This document shows, one piece after another, positions 9,954 to 19,036 of a stretch of 64,000 nt of DNA. This DNA comes from Betaproteobacteria bacterium (GTDB taxonomy: Bacteria > Pseudomonadota > Gammaproteobacteria > Burkholderiales > Rhodocyclaceae), in NCBI GenBank assembly GCA_020621865.1, contig JAHRYW010000004.1, positions 203,664-267,663 on the forward strand, given 5' to 3'. Position 1 is the stretch's first letter, and every line of letters starts with the position of its first letter. Under the pieces are notes generated by a model. The model was not told the DNA's origin. It made no database searches and saw only the letters and a list, made by a program, of their open reading frames with translations. Both the position numbers and the translations under genes were made by a program.

Positions 9954-11258
9954 ATGAAAATGAACCGGTTAACCACCCAGATCGGCATCGCCATGCTGCT
10001 CGGCGTCATCGTCGGCTACCTCTGCAACACCCAGGCCGCCAGCCCGGCAGCCGCCAAGGAAATCGCCTCCTACTTCGGCATCCTGACCGACGTCTTCCTG
10101 CGCCTGATCAAGATGATCATCGCCCCGCTGGTTTTCGCCACCCTGGTCGCCGGCCTGGCCGGCATGGGTGACTCGAAGACGGTCGGCCGGATCGGCGCCA
10201 AGGCGCTCGGCTGGTTCGTCGGCGCCTCGTTCTGCTCGCTGCTGCTCGGCCTGGTCTTCGCCAACCTGCTCCAGCCGGGCGCCTCGCTCGCCGTGCCGCT
10301 GCCGGAGACGGCCGCCGGCCTCAACCTGAAGACCGGCGCGCTGAACCTCAAGGACTTCATCACCCACGTCTTCCCGAAGAACATCTTCGAGGCGATGGCG
10401 GCCAATGAAATCCTGCAGATCCTGGTCTTCGCCGTCTTCTTCGGCCTGGCGCTCGGCCATCTGCACAACCAGACGGCACGCAGCCTGGTGTGCACGATGG
10501 AGGAAGTCGTCCATGTCATGCTCAAGGTCACCGACTACGTGATGCGCTTCGCCCCGATCGGCGTTTTCGGCGCCGTCGCCGGCATCATCACGACCAACGG
10601 CCTGGGCATGCTGACCGTCTTCGGCAAGCTGCTGATCAGCTTCTACATCGCGCTCGCCGCTCTGTGGTTAGTGCTGATCACTGCCGGCTACCTCGTGCTC
10701 GGCAAGGACATCTTCCGCCTGCTCAAGCTGGTCCGCAGCCCGATGCTGGTTGGTTTCTCGACCGCTTCCAGCGAATCGGTCTATCCGAAGCTGATGGAAC
10801 AGCTGGAAAAGTTTGGCATCCGCAGCCGCGTCACCAGCTTCGTGCTGCCGCTCGGCTACTCGTTCAACCTCGACGGCTCGATGATCTACACCACCTTCGC
10901 CGCACTGTTCGTGGCCCAGGCCTACGGCATCGAACTAACCCTGGGCACGCAGATCACCATGCTGCTGGTGCTGATGGTCTCGAGCAAGGGTATCGCCGGC
11001 GTGCCGCGCGCCTCGCTGGTCGTCGTCGCCGCCGTGCTGCCGATGTTCGGCCTGCCCGAAGCCGGCCTGCTGCTGGTGCTCGGCATCGACCACTTCCTCG
11101 ACATGGGGCGCACGGTGACCAATGTGCTCGGCAACGCCATCGCCACCGCCGTCGTCGCCAAGTGGGAAAAGGCCATCGACCCGGTCGACGAAACGCTGGC
11201 CGAGCGTGACGACGCGCTGCCAGTCGCCGGCGAAGACGGTGTGCCGGTCGCTGCTTGA
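9954..11258 (+). CDS. Dicarboxylate/glutamate:cation symporter (DAACS/SDF family, GltP/DctA-like)
   Basis: A 434-residue secondary carrier of the sodium/proton:dicarboxylate symporter family, inner membrane. Family hallmarks are visible: FLRLIKMIIAPLVFATL in TM2, the serine-rich re-entrant loop GFSTASSESVYPKL near residue 265, the SFNLDGSMIYTTFAALF motif near 305, and the second hairpin SSKGIAGVPRAS near 345. The ALLFVAQAYG-type segment and GIDHFLDMGRTVTNVLGN (substrate-binding TM8) complete the set. Directly downstream of aspA, it probably imports aspartate, glutamate or C4-dicarboxylates, or exchanges fumarate/succinate. Substrate choice between Asp/Glu and C4 acids cannot be settled by eye. 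Confidence 0.9.
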   Translation: MKMNRLTTQIGIAMLLGVIVGYLCNTQAASPAAAKEIASYFGILTDVFLRLIKMIIAPLVFATLVAGLAGMGDSKTVGRIGAKALGWFVGASFCSLLLGLVFANLLQPGASLAVPLPETAAGLNLKTGALNLKDFITHVFPKNIFEAMAANEILQILVFAVFFGLALGHLHNQTARSLVCTMEEVVHVMLKVTDYVMRFAPIGVFGAVAGIITTNGLGMLTVFGKLLISFYIALAALWLVLITAGYLVLGKDIFRLLKLVRSPMLVGFSTASSESVYPKLMEQLEKFGIRSRVTSFVLPLGYSFNLDGSMIYTTFAALFVAQAYGIELTLGTQITMLLVLMVSSKGIAGVPRASLVVVAAVLPMFGLPEAGLLLVLGIDHFLDMGRTVTNVLGNAIATAVVAKWEKAIDPVDETLAERDDALPVAGEDGVPVAA

Positions 11259-11290
11259 AAATCGTGGTCTGCTTCGCAATTAACGGAACA

Positions 11291-11394
11291 TGAAAGCTTG
11301 TCTTTGCGCCCCTGGCGTTGTTGCTCATCCTCGCGATAGCGACTGCTATCGCTGCGGTTCGCGCCTAGCCAGGAACGCAAATCCGGCGCTTTCA
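11291..11394. repeat. 104-bp nested imperfect palindrome (REP/MITE-like)
   Basis: Nested arms are TGAAAGC (11291-11297) with GCTTTCA (11388-11394), TTTGCG with CGCAAA, CCTGGC with GCCAGG, and a perfect central stem GCGATAGC / GCTATCGC (11333-11340 / 11345-11352) with a GACT loop. The whole segment could fold into one cruciform. It sits right after the symporter and has no coding potential. It looks like a non-autonomous mobile or REP-type element; no flanking target duplication is obvious. Confidence 0.55.
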
Positions 11395-11436
11395 TTCAGT
11401 TCCGCCAATCACGAAGCAGGCCACTAGATCCCTCCA

Positions 11437-11463
11437 GGGTTCGGCTGCCCTGATGCCGAACCC
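11437..11463 (+). other. Hairpin 1 upstream of TSUP gene
   Basis: GGGTTCGGC and GCCGAACCC form a perfect 9-bp stem with a 9-nt loop. It directly precedes the terminator-like hairpin at 11472-11504. Confidence 0.6.
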
Positions 11464-11471
11464 TCCTGTTC

Positions 11472-11504
11472 GACCCGGTGCGCCCCCGCACCGGGTCTTT
11501 TTTT
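11472..11504 (+). terminator. Strong rho-independent terminator 9 nt before the TSUP start codon
   Basis: GACCCGGTGCG and CGCACCGGGTC form an 11-bp stem with a short C-rich loop and are followed by a run of Ts. It may end the aspA-symporter transcript. Its closeness to the next ATG (11514) also makes it a candidate leader attenuator for that gene. Confidence 0.85.
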
Positions 11505-11513
11505 GAGTTCGCC

Positions 11514-12269
11514 ATGACTATCGACTGGTTCATCCTCGCCCCCGCCGCCTTCTTCGCCGGCCTCGTCGACGCCGTGGTCGGCGGCGGCGGCCTGATCCAG
11601 ATTCCGGTGCTGCTCTCGGCTTTCCCGCAGACCGGCATCCCGACCCTGTTCGGCACCAACAAGGTGTCGAGCATTGCCGGCACCGGCGCTGCGCTGTGGC
11701 GCTACGCCCGCGTCGTCAGGATTCCTTGGCGGCTGGTCCTGCCGGCCACTGGCGCCGCGCTGGTCGGCGCCTGGATGGGCGCCGCCGTGGTCGCCTGGAT
11801 GCCGCGCGAGGCGATGCGCCCGCTGGTCGTCGTGATGATGCTGGCCGTCGCCATCTACACCTTCCTGCGCAAGAACCTCGGTCAGCAGGAAACGCATGAA
11901 CCTCGCCCCGGCGACACCTGGCGCGGCGCGCTGTTCGGCCTGGTCATCGGCTTCTACGACGGCTTTTTCGGGCCGGGTACCGGCAGTTTCCTGATCTTCG
12001 GCTTCGTCCGCGTCTTCGGCATGGATTTCGTCCGCGCCTCGGCCAGCGCCAAGGTCATCAACTTTGCAACCAATGTCTCGGCCATCGGCTTCTTCGCCAG
12101 CCACGGCCCGATCCTGTGGGCGGTCGGCCTGACCATGGCGGCCTGCAACCTGGCCGGCGCCTGGGTCGGCACCCACCTGGCGCTCAAGCACGGCGCTGGC
12201 TTCGTCCGCCAGGCCTTTCTGGCAGTCGTCGCCGTGCTGATCGCCAAGCAGCTGTTCGAAATCTTCTGA
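11514..12269 (+). CDS. TSUP-family (TauE/SafE, DUF81) membrane transporter
   Basis: A 251-residue polytopic inner-membrane protein of the sulfite exporter TauE/SafE family. It has the two family repeats: AAFFAGLVDAVVGGGGLIQIPVL at the start and GLVIGFYDGFFGPGTGSFLIFG near residue 145, each a glycine-rich hairpin typical of TSUP proteins, with about eight hydrophobic helices. The ATG at 11514 is used because an alternative GTG at 11478 lies inside the terminator stem. There is no clear Shine-Dalgarno. TSUP members export sulfite, sulfoacetate or other small organic anions. Its place between aspartase/symporter and asparaginase suggests a role with those substrates, but this is inference. Confidence 0.85.
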   Translation: MTIDWFILAPAAFFAGLVDAVVGGGGLIQIPVLLSAFPQTGIPTLFGTNKVSSIAGTGAALWRYARVVRIPWRLVLPATGAALVGAWMGAAVVAWMPREAMRPLVVVMMLAVAIYTFLRKNLGQQETHEPRPGDTWRGALFGLVIGFYDGFFGPGTGSFLIFGFVRVFGMDFVRASASAKVINFATNVSAIGFFASHGPILWAVGLTMAACNLAGAWVGTHLALKHGAGFVRQAFLAVVAVLIAKQLFEIF

Positions 12270-12274
12270 GTCCC

Positions 12275-12296
12275 GGCCATCGAAAATCCGATGGCC
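12275..12296 (+). promoter_or_regulatory. AauR-type operator / inverted repeat upstream of ansB
   Basis: GGCCATCG and CGATGGCC form a perfect 8-bp inverted repeat around AAAATC. The inner part, TCGA-AAAT-CCGA, fits the AauR-like pattern with one mismatch. A weaker TCGA-CTTT-CCGT follows at 12312-12323. It also sits 6 nt after the TSUP stop and could form an RNA hairpin, but there is no T-run, so an operator role about 120 bp above the sigma-54 promoter is preferred. Confidence 0.5.
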
Positions 12297-12398
12297 GAAA
12301 CCCGGCCAGCCTCGACTTTCCGTCACAAGCCGAGGCCGGCAAAAATAATTTCAGATAAAAATCAATTACATAAAAACAACGCGCATGCCACAGCCATC

Positions 12399-12414
12399 TG
12401 GCACGCGACGTGCT
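12399..12414 (+). promoter_or_regulatory. Sigma-54 promoter of ansB
   Basis: TGGCACGCGACGTGCT has GG at 12400 and GC at 12412, the exact 12-nt RpoN spacing. The start site would be near 12425, with AAAGGAGA at 12460 for the ATG at 12472. Confidence 0.8.
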
Positions 12415-12420
12415 GATTAA

Positions 12421-13533
<1,113 letters not shown>

Positions 13534-13670
13534 GCTACCCGCCTGAGCGGATAACGCCACACCCCGGGCCGGCCCTGCCGCCGGCCTGACGCCCCCTCTT
13601 TGCCCGCCCACCCGATTGCCGCCGCTCCAGCGCGGCAAGGGACCGGCTCATTCTTCAAAAAGGACACCTC

Positions 13671-14846
13671 GTGAATCACAAACAGATCGCCCTGGCCGCC
13701 GCCACCGTCATCGCCACCCTCGCCCCCGGCCTCTCCCACGCTGGCGAAATCGACGAACTGAAGCAGGCCATGCAGAAAATGCAGGAACGCCTCGCCCAGC
13801 TTGAAACCCAGCAGAAGGAGGCTCCCCGCCCGGCTGCAGCGCCACCGGTACTATCGGCCGGCTCGCTCGGCGCCAACGCCAACGTCACGCTCTACGGCAA
13901 GCTCGACCTGTTTGCCGAAGTCAACGGTGGCGGCGGCCAGGGCGACCGCCTGGCGCTGGAATCCGGCGGCCTCAATGGCACCCGACTGGGCGTCAAGGGC
14001 GGCGCCGACATCACCGACGGCCTGCGCGCCATCTTTCAATTGGAAAGCGGTTTCTTTGCCAACAAGGGCACGCTGGCCCAGGGCGGCCGCTTCTTCGGGC
14101 GCCAGGCCTTTGCCGGCCTGGAAGGCAGCTGGGGTCGCCTGACCGCCGGCCGCCAGTACTCGCCGCTCTATAACGCGGTGATCAGCTACGACCCCTTCGA
14201 GCAGGGCTATGGCTCGCCGACCACCGACGGCAACGTCAGCACCGGCAGCACCCGCTTCGACAGTTCGATCGTCTATGCGACGCCGAAGTACGCCGGCCTG
14301 AGCGCCAACCTGATGCTCGCCTTCGGCGGCGAAACCGGCAAATCCCACGACGTCGCCTCCCTCTCGGTCAATTACGAGAACGGCCCCTTCGGCCTGACCG
14401 CCGCCTACCAGAACGACGACCACGTCAGCACATCGACCGCTGTCCTCCGCCAGGGCTTCCTCGGCGCCAGCTACCAGTGGGGCAAGACCCGCCTGATGGC
14501 CGGCATCACGCATGCCCAGAACGACCCGGATGCCGGCAGCACAACCACCCGCCGCGAATGGATGATCGGCAGCCGAAGCGACCTAACGGCCACCGGCCAG
14601 TTGCTGCTCGCCTACGCCGAAGGCCGCACGCAGGATGCCTCGCCCAACGACAAGGGCCGCGTCGCCACCCTCGGCTGGGTCGAAACCATCGGCGCCCAAT
14701 CCAAGGTCTACGGCATCCTCTCCGCCCACAAGAACAGCGCCGGCTCGGCGCTGGTCCCGATGGGCACCAGCTCGGCGGCCAACTACACGGTCAATCCGGG
14801 TGACGACGCCTACGGTCTGGCGCTGGGGTATCAGTACTGGTTCTAA
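13671..14846 (+). CDS. Outer-membrane porin with N-terminal coiled coil
   Basis: A 391-residue trimeric-type porin. A GTG start follows AAAAAGGACACCTC. The signal peptide ends LSHA before GEIDEL. The mature N-terminus holds a short heptad-like coiled coil (IDELKQAMQKMQERLAQLETQQ) and a Pro/Ala linker before the barrel begins at NVTLYGKLDLF. The chain ends in GYQYWF with the C-terminal Phe. The coiled-coil extension is known from some periplasm-anchored porins that contact peptidoglycan or form trimers. It follows ansB by 137 bp; that gap has GC-rich inverted sequence but no recognisable sigma-54 element. Clustering with asparaginase suggests it admits Asn/Gln or dicarboxylates, which is inference. 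Confidence 0.9.
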   Translation: MNHKQIALAAATVIATLAPGLSHAGEIDELKQAMQKMQERLAQLETQQKEAPRPAAAPPVLSAGSLGANANVTLYGKLDLFAEVNGGGGQGDRLALESGGLNGTRLGVKGGADITDGLRAIFQLESGFFANKGTLAQGGRFFGRQAFAGLEGSWGRLTAGRQYSPLYNAVISYDPFEQGYGSPTTDGNVSTGSTRFDSSIVYATPKYAGLSANLMLAFGGETGKSHDVASLSVNYENGPFGLTAAYQNDDHVSTSTAVLRQGFLGASYQWGKTRLMAGITHAQNDPDAGSTTTRREWMIGSRSDLTATGQLLLAYAEGRTQDASPNDKGRVATLGWVETIGAQSKVYGILSAHKNSAGSALVPMGTSSAANYTVNPGDDAYGLALGYQYWF

Positions 14847-14857
14847 GCCTGCAATAC

Positions 14858-14891
14858 AGAACGGCGAAACCCGGATGGGTTTCGCCGTTCT
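14858..14891. terminator. Long perfect hairpin after the porin
   Basis: A 15-bp perfect stem (AGAACGGCGAAACCC with GGGTTTCGCCGTTCT) and GGAT loop lie 12 nt after the porin stop. The T tract is weak, so termination may be inefficient or partly rho-dependent, or the stem may protect the 3' end of the mRNA. Confidence 0.75.
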
Positions 14892-14999
14892 CGCTGATCC
14901 AAAGCACGCAACCCGAAGTCTGCATTCGGCCCCATGCCGACTTTGGTCTACAAAGCGGCTACGACAGCAATCGCATCTACTAAACGGACGCTCGACTGG

Positions 15000-17525
15000 T
15001 CATGCCGAATGGTTACGATCCAGCCATTTCAGTAAGGTTTGAAATAGCCTCTCAGGAACGACCGGCTTGGTAATGAAATCGTTCATACCTGCCTCCAGGC
15101 AAAGCTTCTTGTCCTCGGCGTATGCATTGGCGGTCAATGCCAGAATGGGAATCTGTGCGGTCTTTTTGGGTAACCGACGAATACGCCGGCTGGCCTCCAA
15201 TCCATCCATGTTTGGCATCTGCATGTCCATCAGGATCAGGGCGTAGTCATGTTCGGTGGCTAACTTGAGTGCCTCCTCCCCATCCTCGGCAATATCGACC
15301 AACAGCCCGGCTTCATTGAGAAATGATCGTGTGATTTCGCTGTTGATAGGCTCATCCTCTGCCAACAGGATGCGGGTGCCGGCATACTCTGCCTTCAAGG
15401 TCGCTTCGGCGTCTGAAAGTCCCTTGATACCGACTGCACCATATTCGCCGAGGCACTTCTTCAGCCGGACAGTCAGCCAGAAGCGACTGCCCTTGCCTGG
15501 CTCACTGGTCACGCCTGCATCGCCGCCCATGATCTGGGCAATCTTGCGAGTAATAGCCAGTCCCAATCCTGTCCCGCCATATTTGCGCGTCAGCGAATTG
15601 TCTGCTTGTTCGAAGGCGGAGAAGAGTCGCGGAATGGCATCCGGTGCAATTCCGATGCCGGTATCGGTAACGGAGAATCTGACCAAGGTGCTGTCGGGAG
15701 TGTCGTCATCTTGCTCGACCTCAACCGTGATGCTGCCATGTTCGGTGAATTTGACGGCGTTGGACAGGTAGTTGAGCAGTGCTTGTTGCAGGCGGGTGCG
15801 GTCGCCCATCAATCCCTCAGGCAGGGAGGAAAGCTTGACGTTCAGGTGCAATCCCTTTGCCTGGGCATTGCCACTCACCATGCTGATGACAGTCTGGACG
15901 ACCTCTTCAATGGGAATGAGCGTGTCCTCCAGTTCGAACTTGCCGGCTTCGATCTTGGATAGATCAAGGACGGCGTTGATTGTGTCGAGCAGGTGCTGCC
16001 CAGCCAATTCGATCCGCGCTAGTTTCTCTGACTGCTGAGGAGTGAGACCAGAACGTCGCAGGATATGAGGCATGCCGATGATGGCATTCAAGGGCGTGCG
16101 GATCTCATGGCTCATGTTGGCGAGGAAGGCACTCTTGGCAATACTCGCGGTTTCGGCGATCTCCTTGGCAGAATTGAGTTCTGCTGTGCGCTGCTCGACG
16201 AGTTGTTCGAGATGTTCGCGGTGACGGGTCAGCTCGTCCTCAACCTGCTTCTGAGCGGTGATGTCGTCGTAAATGCCGAGCACGCCGATGGTTTCTCCAG
16301 CAGAATTGCGCAACGGGACTTTCGAGGTGCGCAACCAGATTGTTTTGCCATCGGGCGTAGTCTGCGGCTCCTCGTAATTCAATGTCGACTGACCTGAATC
16401 CATCACCCGCCGGTCATCCGCACGATATAGATCGGCCTGAGCGGCCCAGCCCATCTCATGGTCGTCCTTGCCTAGCAACTCCTCGGAAAGATGCTTGCCG
16501 GCATCCTTCGCAAAGCGAGGGTTGCAGCCGAGGTAACGCAGTTCGCGATCCTTCCAGAATACCCGCATCGGCAGGTTGTCGATGATGGTCTGCAACAGCA
16601 GATCCGATTCGCGCAAGTTTTCGGTCCGCTCGCGCACTAGTCGACGCAATACCTGAGCAATCGCCAAGACTGCCACAACAGTGGTGGCCAACCCCCCGAG
16701 TACCCATATCACCCACGAGGGAAGTGCCATAGAGGCTGGTTCGGCTATCCATTTTTGGAGGATTGAGAAATACGGCGAATTCTCAGATGACTTCCAAACC
16801 TCCAGATGACGATCAATTGCCGCAAGCAGGTCGGCATTCGCACCAGAGGGGGCTGCAAAGTAGAGTCGTGACGGCTGGAACAACAGCGAGGAGGCTACAA
16901 GGTGGTATCGATCGGCGTTTTGTTCACCGAAGTGCCTATTGGCGGCGACCATGTCGGCCTTTCCCTCCGAGACCAAGGTGAATCCCTCAGCGTAGGAATG
17001 CACTGGTACGAATACAGCGGAAACACCAAAATCTTCAAGCAGCTTCCGTAAATATTCATCCTGAATTGATCCATTGAGTACCGCGACCTTCTTGTTTTTG
17101 AGATCCAGTACCGATTCGATATGCGTTTCCTTGCGTACATAGGCTGCCGACCAGCTATTCAGGGCAGGCACCGCGTGAAAGCCATATTTGCGTGATCTCT
17201 CCGCAGTTAAGGCCACATCAGGGAGTAAGTCGATTTGCTTGGCTTCCAAGGCCTTCAAGCACTCCTGCCATTCGCATGGCACGGCTCGAAGCGTCCATTT
17301 CTCCTGTCGCGCAATCTCTTCAAGAAGATCGCCGAAAATCCCGCTTGGACGCTGATCGACACTGAGGGTGATTTTGGGTGGATTTTCGTAGATGCCAACT
17401 CGGACTTCGCGGGCATCTGCCATCGCAGGATTCGACAGAGTCAACCAAAACCATAAAACAACCGCCCCGCTCAGTTGGCTCAATCGTGAAACGGCAGTTG
17501 GAAAAATTGGGCAGACTCGGTGCAT
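15000..17525 (-). CDS. BvgS-like hybrid sensor histidine kinase (SBP_bac_3-TM-PAS-HisKA-HATPase-REC)
   Basis: An 841-residue membrane hybrid kinase. An N-terminal signal/TM (about 15-37) precedes a periplasmic family 3 solute-binding (Venus flytrap) domain at about 40-265. A TM helix ([19 protein letters not shown]) lies near 270-290. Then follow a PAS domain (about 310-430), a coiled linker, HisKA with [10 protein letters not shown] near 480, HATPase_c with NAVKFTEHG and GTGLGLAI near 590-660, and a receiver domain whose phospho-acceptor Asp is in [13 protein letters not shown] near 775. It detects a small periplasmic ligand and probably phosphorelays to a separate partner; no Hpt domain or response regulator is adjacent. 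Base composition is visibly lower in GC than its neighbours, consistent with later acquisition. Confidence 0.9.
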   Translation of the reverse strand: MHRVCPIFPTAVSRLSQLSGAVVLWFWLTLSNPAMADAREVRVGIYENPPKITLSVDQRPSGIFGDLLEEIARQEKWTLRAVPCEWQECLKALEAKQIDLLPDVALTAERSRKYGFHAVPALNSWSAAYVRKETHIESVLDLKNKKVAVLNGSIQDEYLRKLLEDFGVSAVFVPVHSYAEGFTLVSEGKADMVAANRHFGEQNADRYHLVASSLLFQPSRLYFAAPSGANADLLAAIDRHLEVWKSSENSPYFSILQKWIAEPASMALPSWVIWVLGGLATTVVAVLAIAQVLRRLVRERTENLRESDLLLQTIIDNLPMRVFWKDRELRYLGCNPRFAKDAGKHLSEELLGKDDHEMGWAAQADLYRADDRRVMDSGQSTLNYEEPQTTPDGKTIWLRTSKVPLRNSAGETIGVLGIYDDITAQKQVEDELTRHREHLEQLVEQRTAELNSAKEIAETASIAKSAFLANMSHEIRTPLNAIIGMPHILRRSGLTPQQSEKLARIELAGQHLLDTINAVLDLSKIEAGKFELEDTLIPIEEVVQTVISMVSGNAQAKGLHLNVKLSSLPEGLMGDRTRLQQALLNYLSNAVKFTEHGSITVEVEQDDDTPDSTLVRFSVTDTGIGIAPDAIPRLFSAFEQADNSLTRKYGGTGLGLAITRKIAQIMGGDAGVTSEPGKGSRFWLTVRLKKCLGEYGAVGIKGLSDAEATLKAEYAGTRILLAEDEPINSEITRSFLNEAGLLVDIAEDGEEALKLATEHDYALILMDMQMPNMDGLEASRRIRRLPKKTAQIPILALTANAYAEDKKLCLEAGMNDFITKPVVPERLFQTLLKWLDRNHSA

Positions 17526-17602
17526 AAATTTTAGCTTGCTGATGTTGGCTCCAGATTGGCCACAGGCGGCTCTGGGTGACTTCGCCTGTATCCTCGATCC
17601 GA

Positions 17603-17642
17603 AATGTTACGGTCGGCCGGAAAAAATGGCCAATATTGAAAT
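17603..17642 (+). repeat. Dispersed ATGCTACGGTC element, copy 2 (intergenic)
   Basis: AATGTTACGGTC (one mismatch in the core), then GGCCGG, an A-run, TGGCCAATATTGAAAT. It lies between the kinase promoter region and the 3' end of the hydrolase gene. Confidence 0.8.
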
Positions 17643-17710
17643 GCCGCGCCCGCCCAGATCATCCCGTATTTCCCGAACGGCATTGCCCCCTCCAATCGCA
17701 ATGAGCCGGA

Positions 17711-18610
17711 TCAGGTGCCAGGCGCCTGACGACCGATGAACTCGACCAACTCGCGAACGACCTCGTCGGGCTCCTCCTCGGGCAGGAAATGTCCGCAGGG
17801 CAGGCCTTTTCCGGAAACATCGAGCGCCTTTTCCCGCCACAGGGCGGGGACGTCGTAGTTGCGCCCGACAAAGCCCTTGCTCCCCCACAGCACGAGAAGC
17901 GGGCAGCGGATTCGCTGGTCGGCGTCGGCGGCATCGTGCGCCAGGTCGATGCCGGCGGCGGCGCGGTAGTCGTCGCAGCTGCAGCGGATCGCCTCGGGGT
18001 TGGAGAAGCAGCGAACGAATTCGCTGACGACGGCGGGGTCAAATGCCTGCTCGTTTCCCATGCTCCAGCGCGACAGACAGCCTTTCAGCCAGGTGGCGGG
18101 GTCGGCGGCAATCATGCGCTCCGGCAAGGGGGCTGCCTGGATCAGGAAAAACCAGTGGAAGTAGCTGGTGGCCAATGCCTGATTGGTCAGCGCGAAGGTC
18201 GTCGCCGTCGGGGCGATGTCCATGATGCAGGCAGTTTGCACACGCTCCGGATGATCGAGGCAAAGGCGGTGCAGAACGCGCGCGCCGCGGTCGTGACCGG
18301 CAGCGTGGAAGCAGTCGTAGCCGAGCGCCGACATCAGGTTGGCCAGGTCCTGCGCCATGGCCCGCTTGGACTGGTTGGTGGCCTCCGGCTCGGAAGGCGG
18401 CATCCCGGAGTCGCCGTAGCCGCGCAGGTCGGGAAGCACGAGGGAGAAACGATCCTCCAGCATGGGGGCGACCTTGTGCCACATGAGGTGCGTTTCGGGA
18501 TAGCCATGGATCAGCAGCAGGGTCGGCCGCCCTTCGTTGTGCCGGACCTTCACGTGGATATGCGTCGCGCCGACATCGACGTCGCGACTGACATAGCTTG
18601 AATCGAACAT
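17711..18610 (-). CDS. Alpha/beta hydrolase, haloacetate (fluoroacetate) dehalogenase-like
   Basis: A 299-residue cytoplasmic alpha/beta hydrolase. The N-terminal half has the [18 protein letters not shown] oxyanion segment and [11 protein letters not shown]. The nucleophile elbow reads AAGHDRGAR: Asp as nucleophile and Arg at +1 and +4, the arrangement that binds the carboxylate in fluoroacetate dehalogenases. [16 protein letters not shown] and the catalytic His in [10 protein letters not shown] complete the pattern. The start at 18610 follows GGGAG; the frame continues upstream without family similarity. A related epoxide hydrolase activity is the main alternative, but those usually lack the second Arg. 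It is a single gene with no linked transporter or regulator. Confidence 0.75.
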   Translation of the reverse strand: MFDSSYVSRDVDVGATHIHVKVRHNEGRPTLLLIHGYPETHLMWHKVAPMLEDRFSLVLPDLRGYGDSGMPPSEPEATNQSKRAMAQDLANLMSALGYDCFHAAGHDRGARVLHRLCLDHPERVQTACIMDIAPTATTFALTNQALATSYFHWFFLIQAAPLPERMIAADPATWLKGCLSRWSMGNEQAFDPAVVSEFVRCFSNPEAIRCSCDDYRAAAGIDLAHDAADADQRIRCPLLVLWGSKGFVGRNYDVPALWREKALDVSGKGLPCGHFLPEEEPDEVVRELVEFIGRQAPGT

Positions 18611-18861
18611 GGTCGTCTCCCTCTGCCTGATGACCAATGATAACGCCGGGGAGCGTGGGCGGCTGTTGTATGCCACCGGATACAGCGCAAGCCGCCCCGC
18701 GCCGAAATGCCATCCCCCAAGGGGACTTCCTTCGGGGCGCGGTCGGCCGGAAAAATTGCCCCAAATGCAGCAGCGAAGGATCGGCCGAACTGGCCTCCGC
18801 GGGCGAATTCTGCTGACCGAACAGCCGCATAAATCCACTTTTTGACAAAAGGCATAGATAT
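18611..18861. other. Noncoding region between the hydrolase and the chemoreceptor promoter
   Basis: About 250 bp with no credible ORF. It must hold the hydrolase promoter on the minus strand, but no clear -35/-10 pair was found. It contains an interrupted copy of the dispersed element (18705-18769). The FNR-type promoter of the chemoreceptor begins just to the right. Confidence 0.5.
18705..18769 (+). repeat. Dispersed ATGCTACGGTC element, copy 3, split by a 29-bp insert
   Basis: The left part GAAATGC ends at 18710 and the right part CGGTCGGCCGGAAAAATTGCCCCAAAT starts at 18740. Between them, 29 bp (18711-18739) of self-complementary C/G tracts replace the central TA of the core. This looks like an inserted small palindromic sequence. 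Confidence 0.65.
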
Positions 18862-18901
18862 TTGATGTTTATCAACAACATTGACAAACCCTATCTATAA
18901 T
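18862..18901 (+). promoter_or_regulatory. FNR/Anr box and -10 element driving the chemoreceptor
   Basis: TTGATGTTTATCAA at 18862-18875 is a perfect FNR/Crp-family FNR site (TTGAT-N4-ATCAA). A consensus TATAAT follows at 18896-18901, which would place the box centre near -40, the class II activator position. A TTGACA at 18881 is out of register with the -10 and probably unused. Confidence 0.7.
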
Positions 18902-19036
18902 GTCCTCGGGATATGCAAAAAGGCATACCAATATCTCGCCAAACGGCCTGATACCGGCCAACAACAACTCGCCGTGCCGTCGGCGCCCGTCGTCGTCAGC
19001 ACACTGTCCACCAACCTCTCGACCCGGAAAGTTTCC

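Noticed and set aside
18842..18870. TTGACA at 18842 as the -35 of the chemoreceptor promoter
   Set aside because: No acceptable -10 lies 16-18 bp downstream; the FNR box with TATAAT at 18896 is a better explanation.
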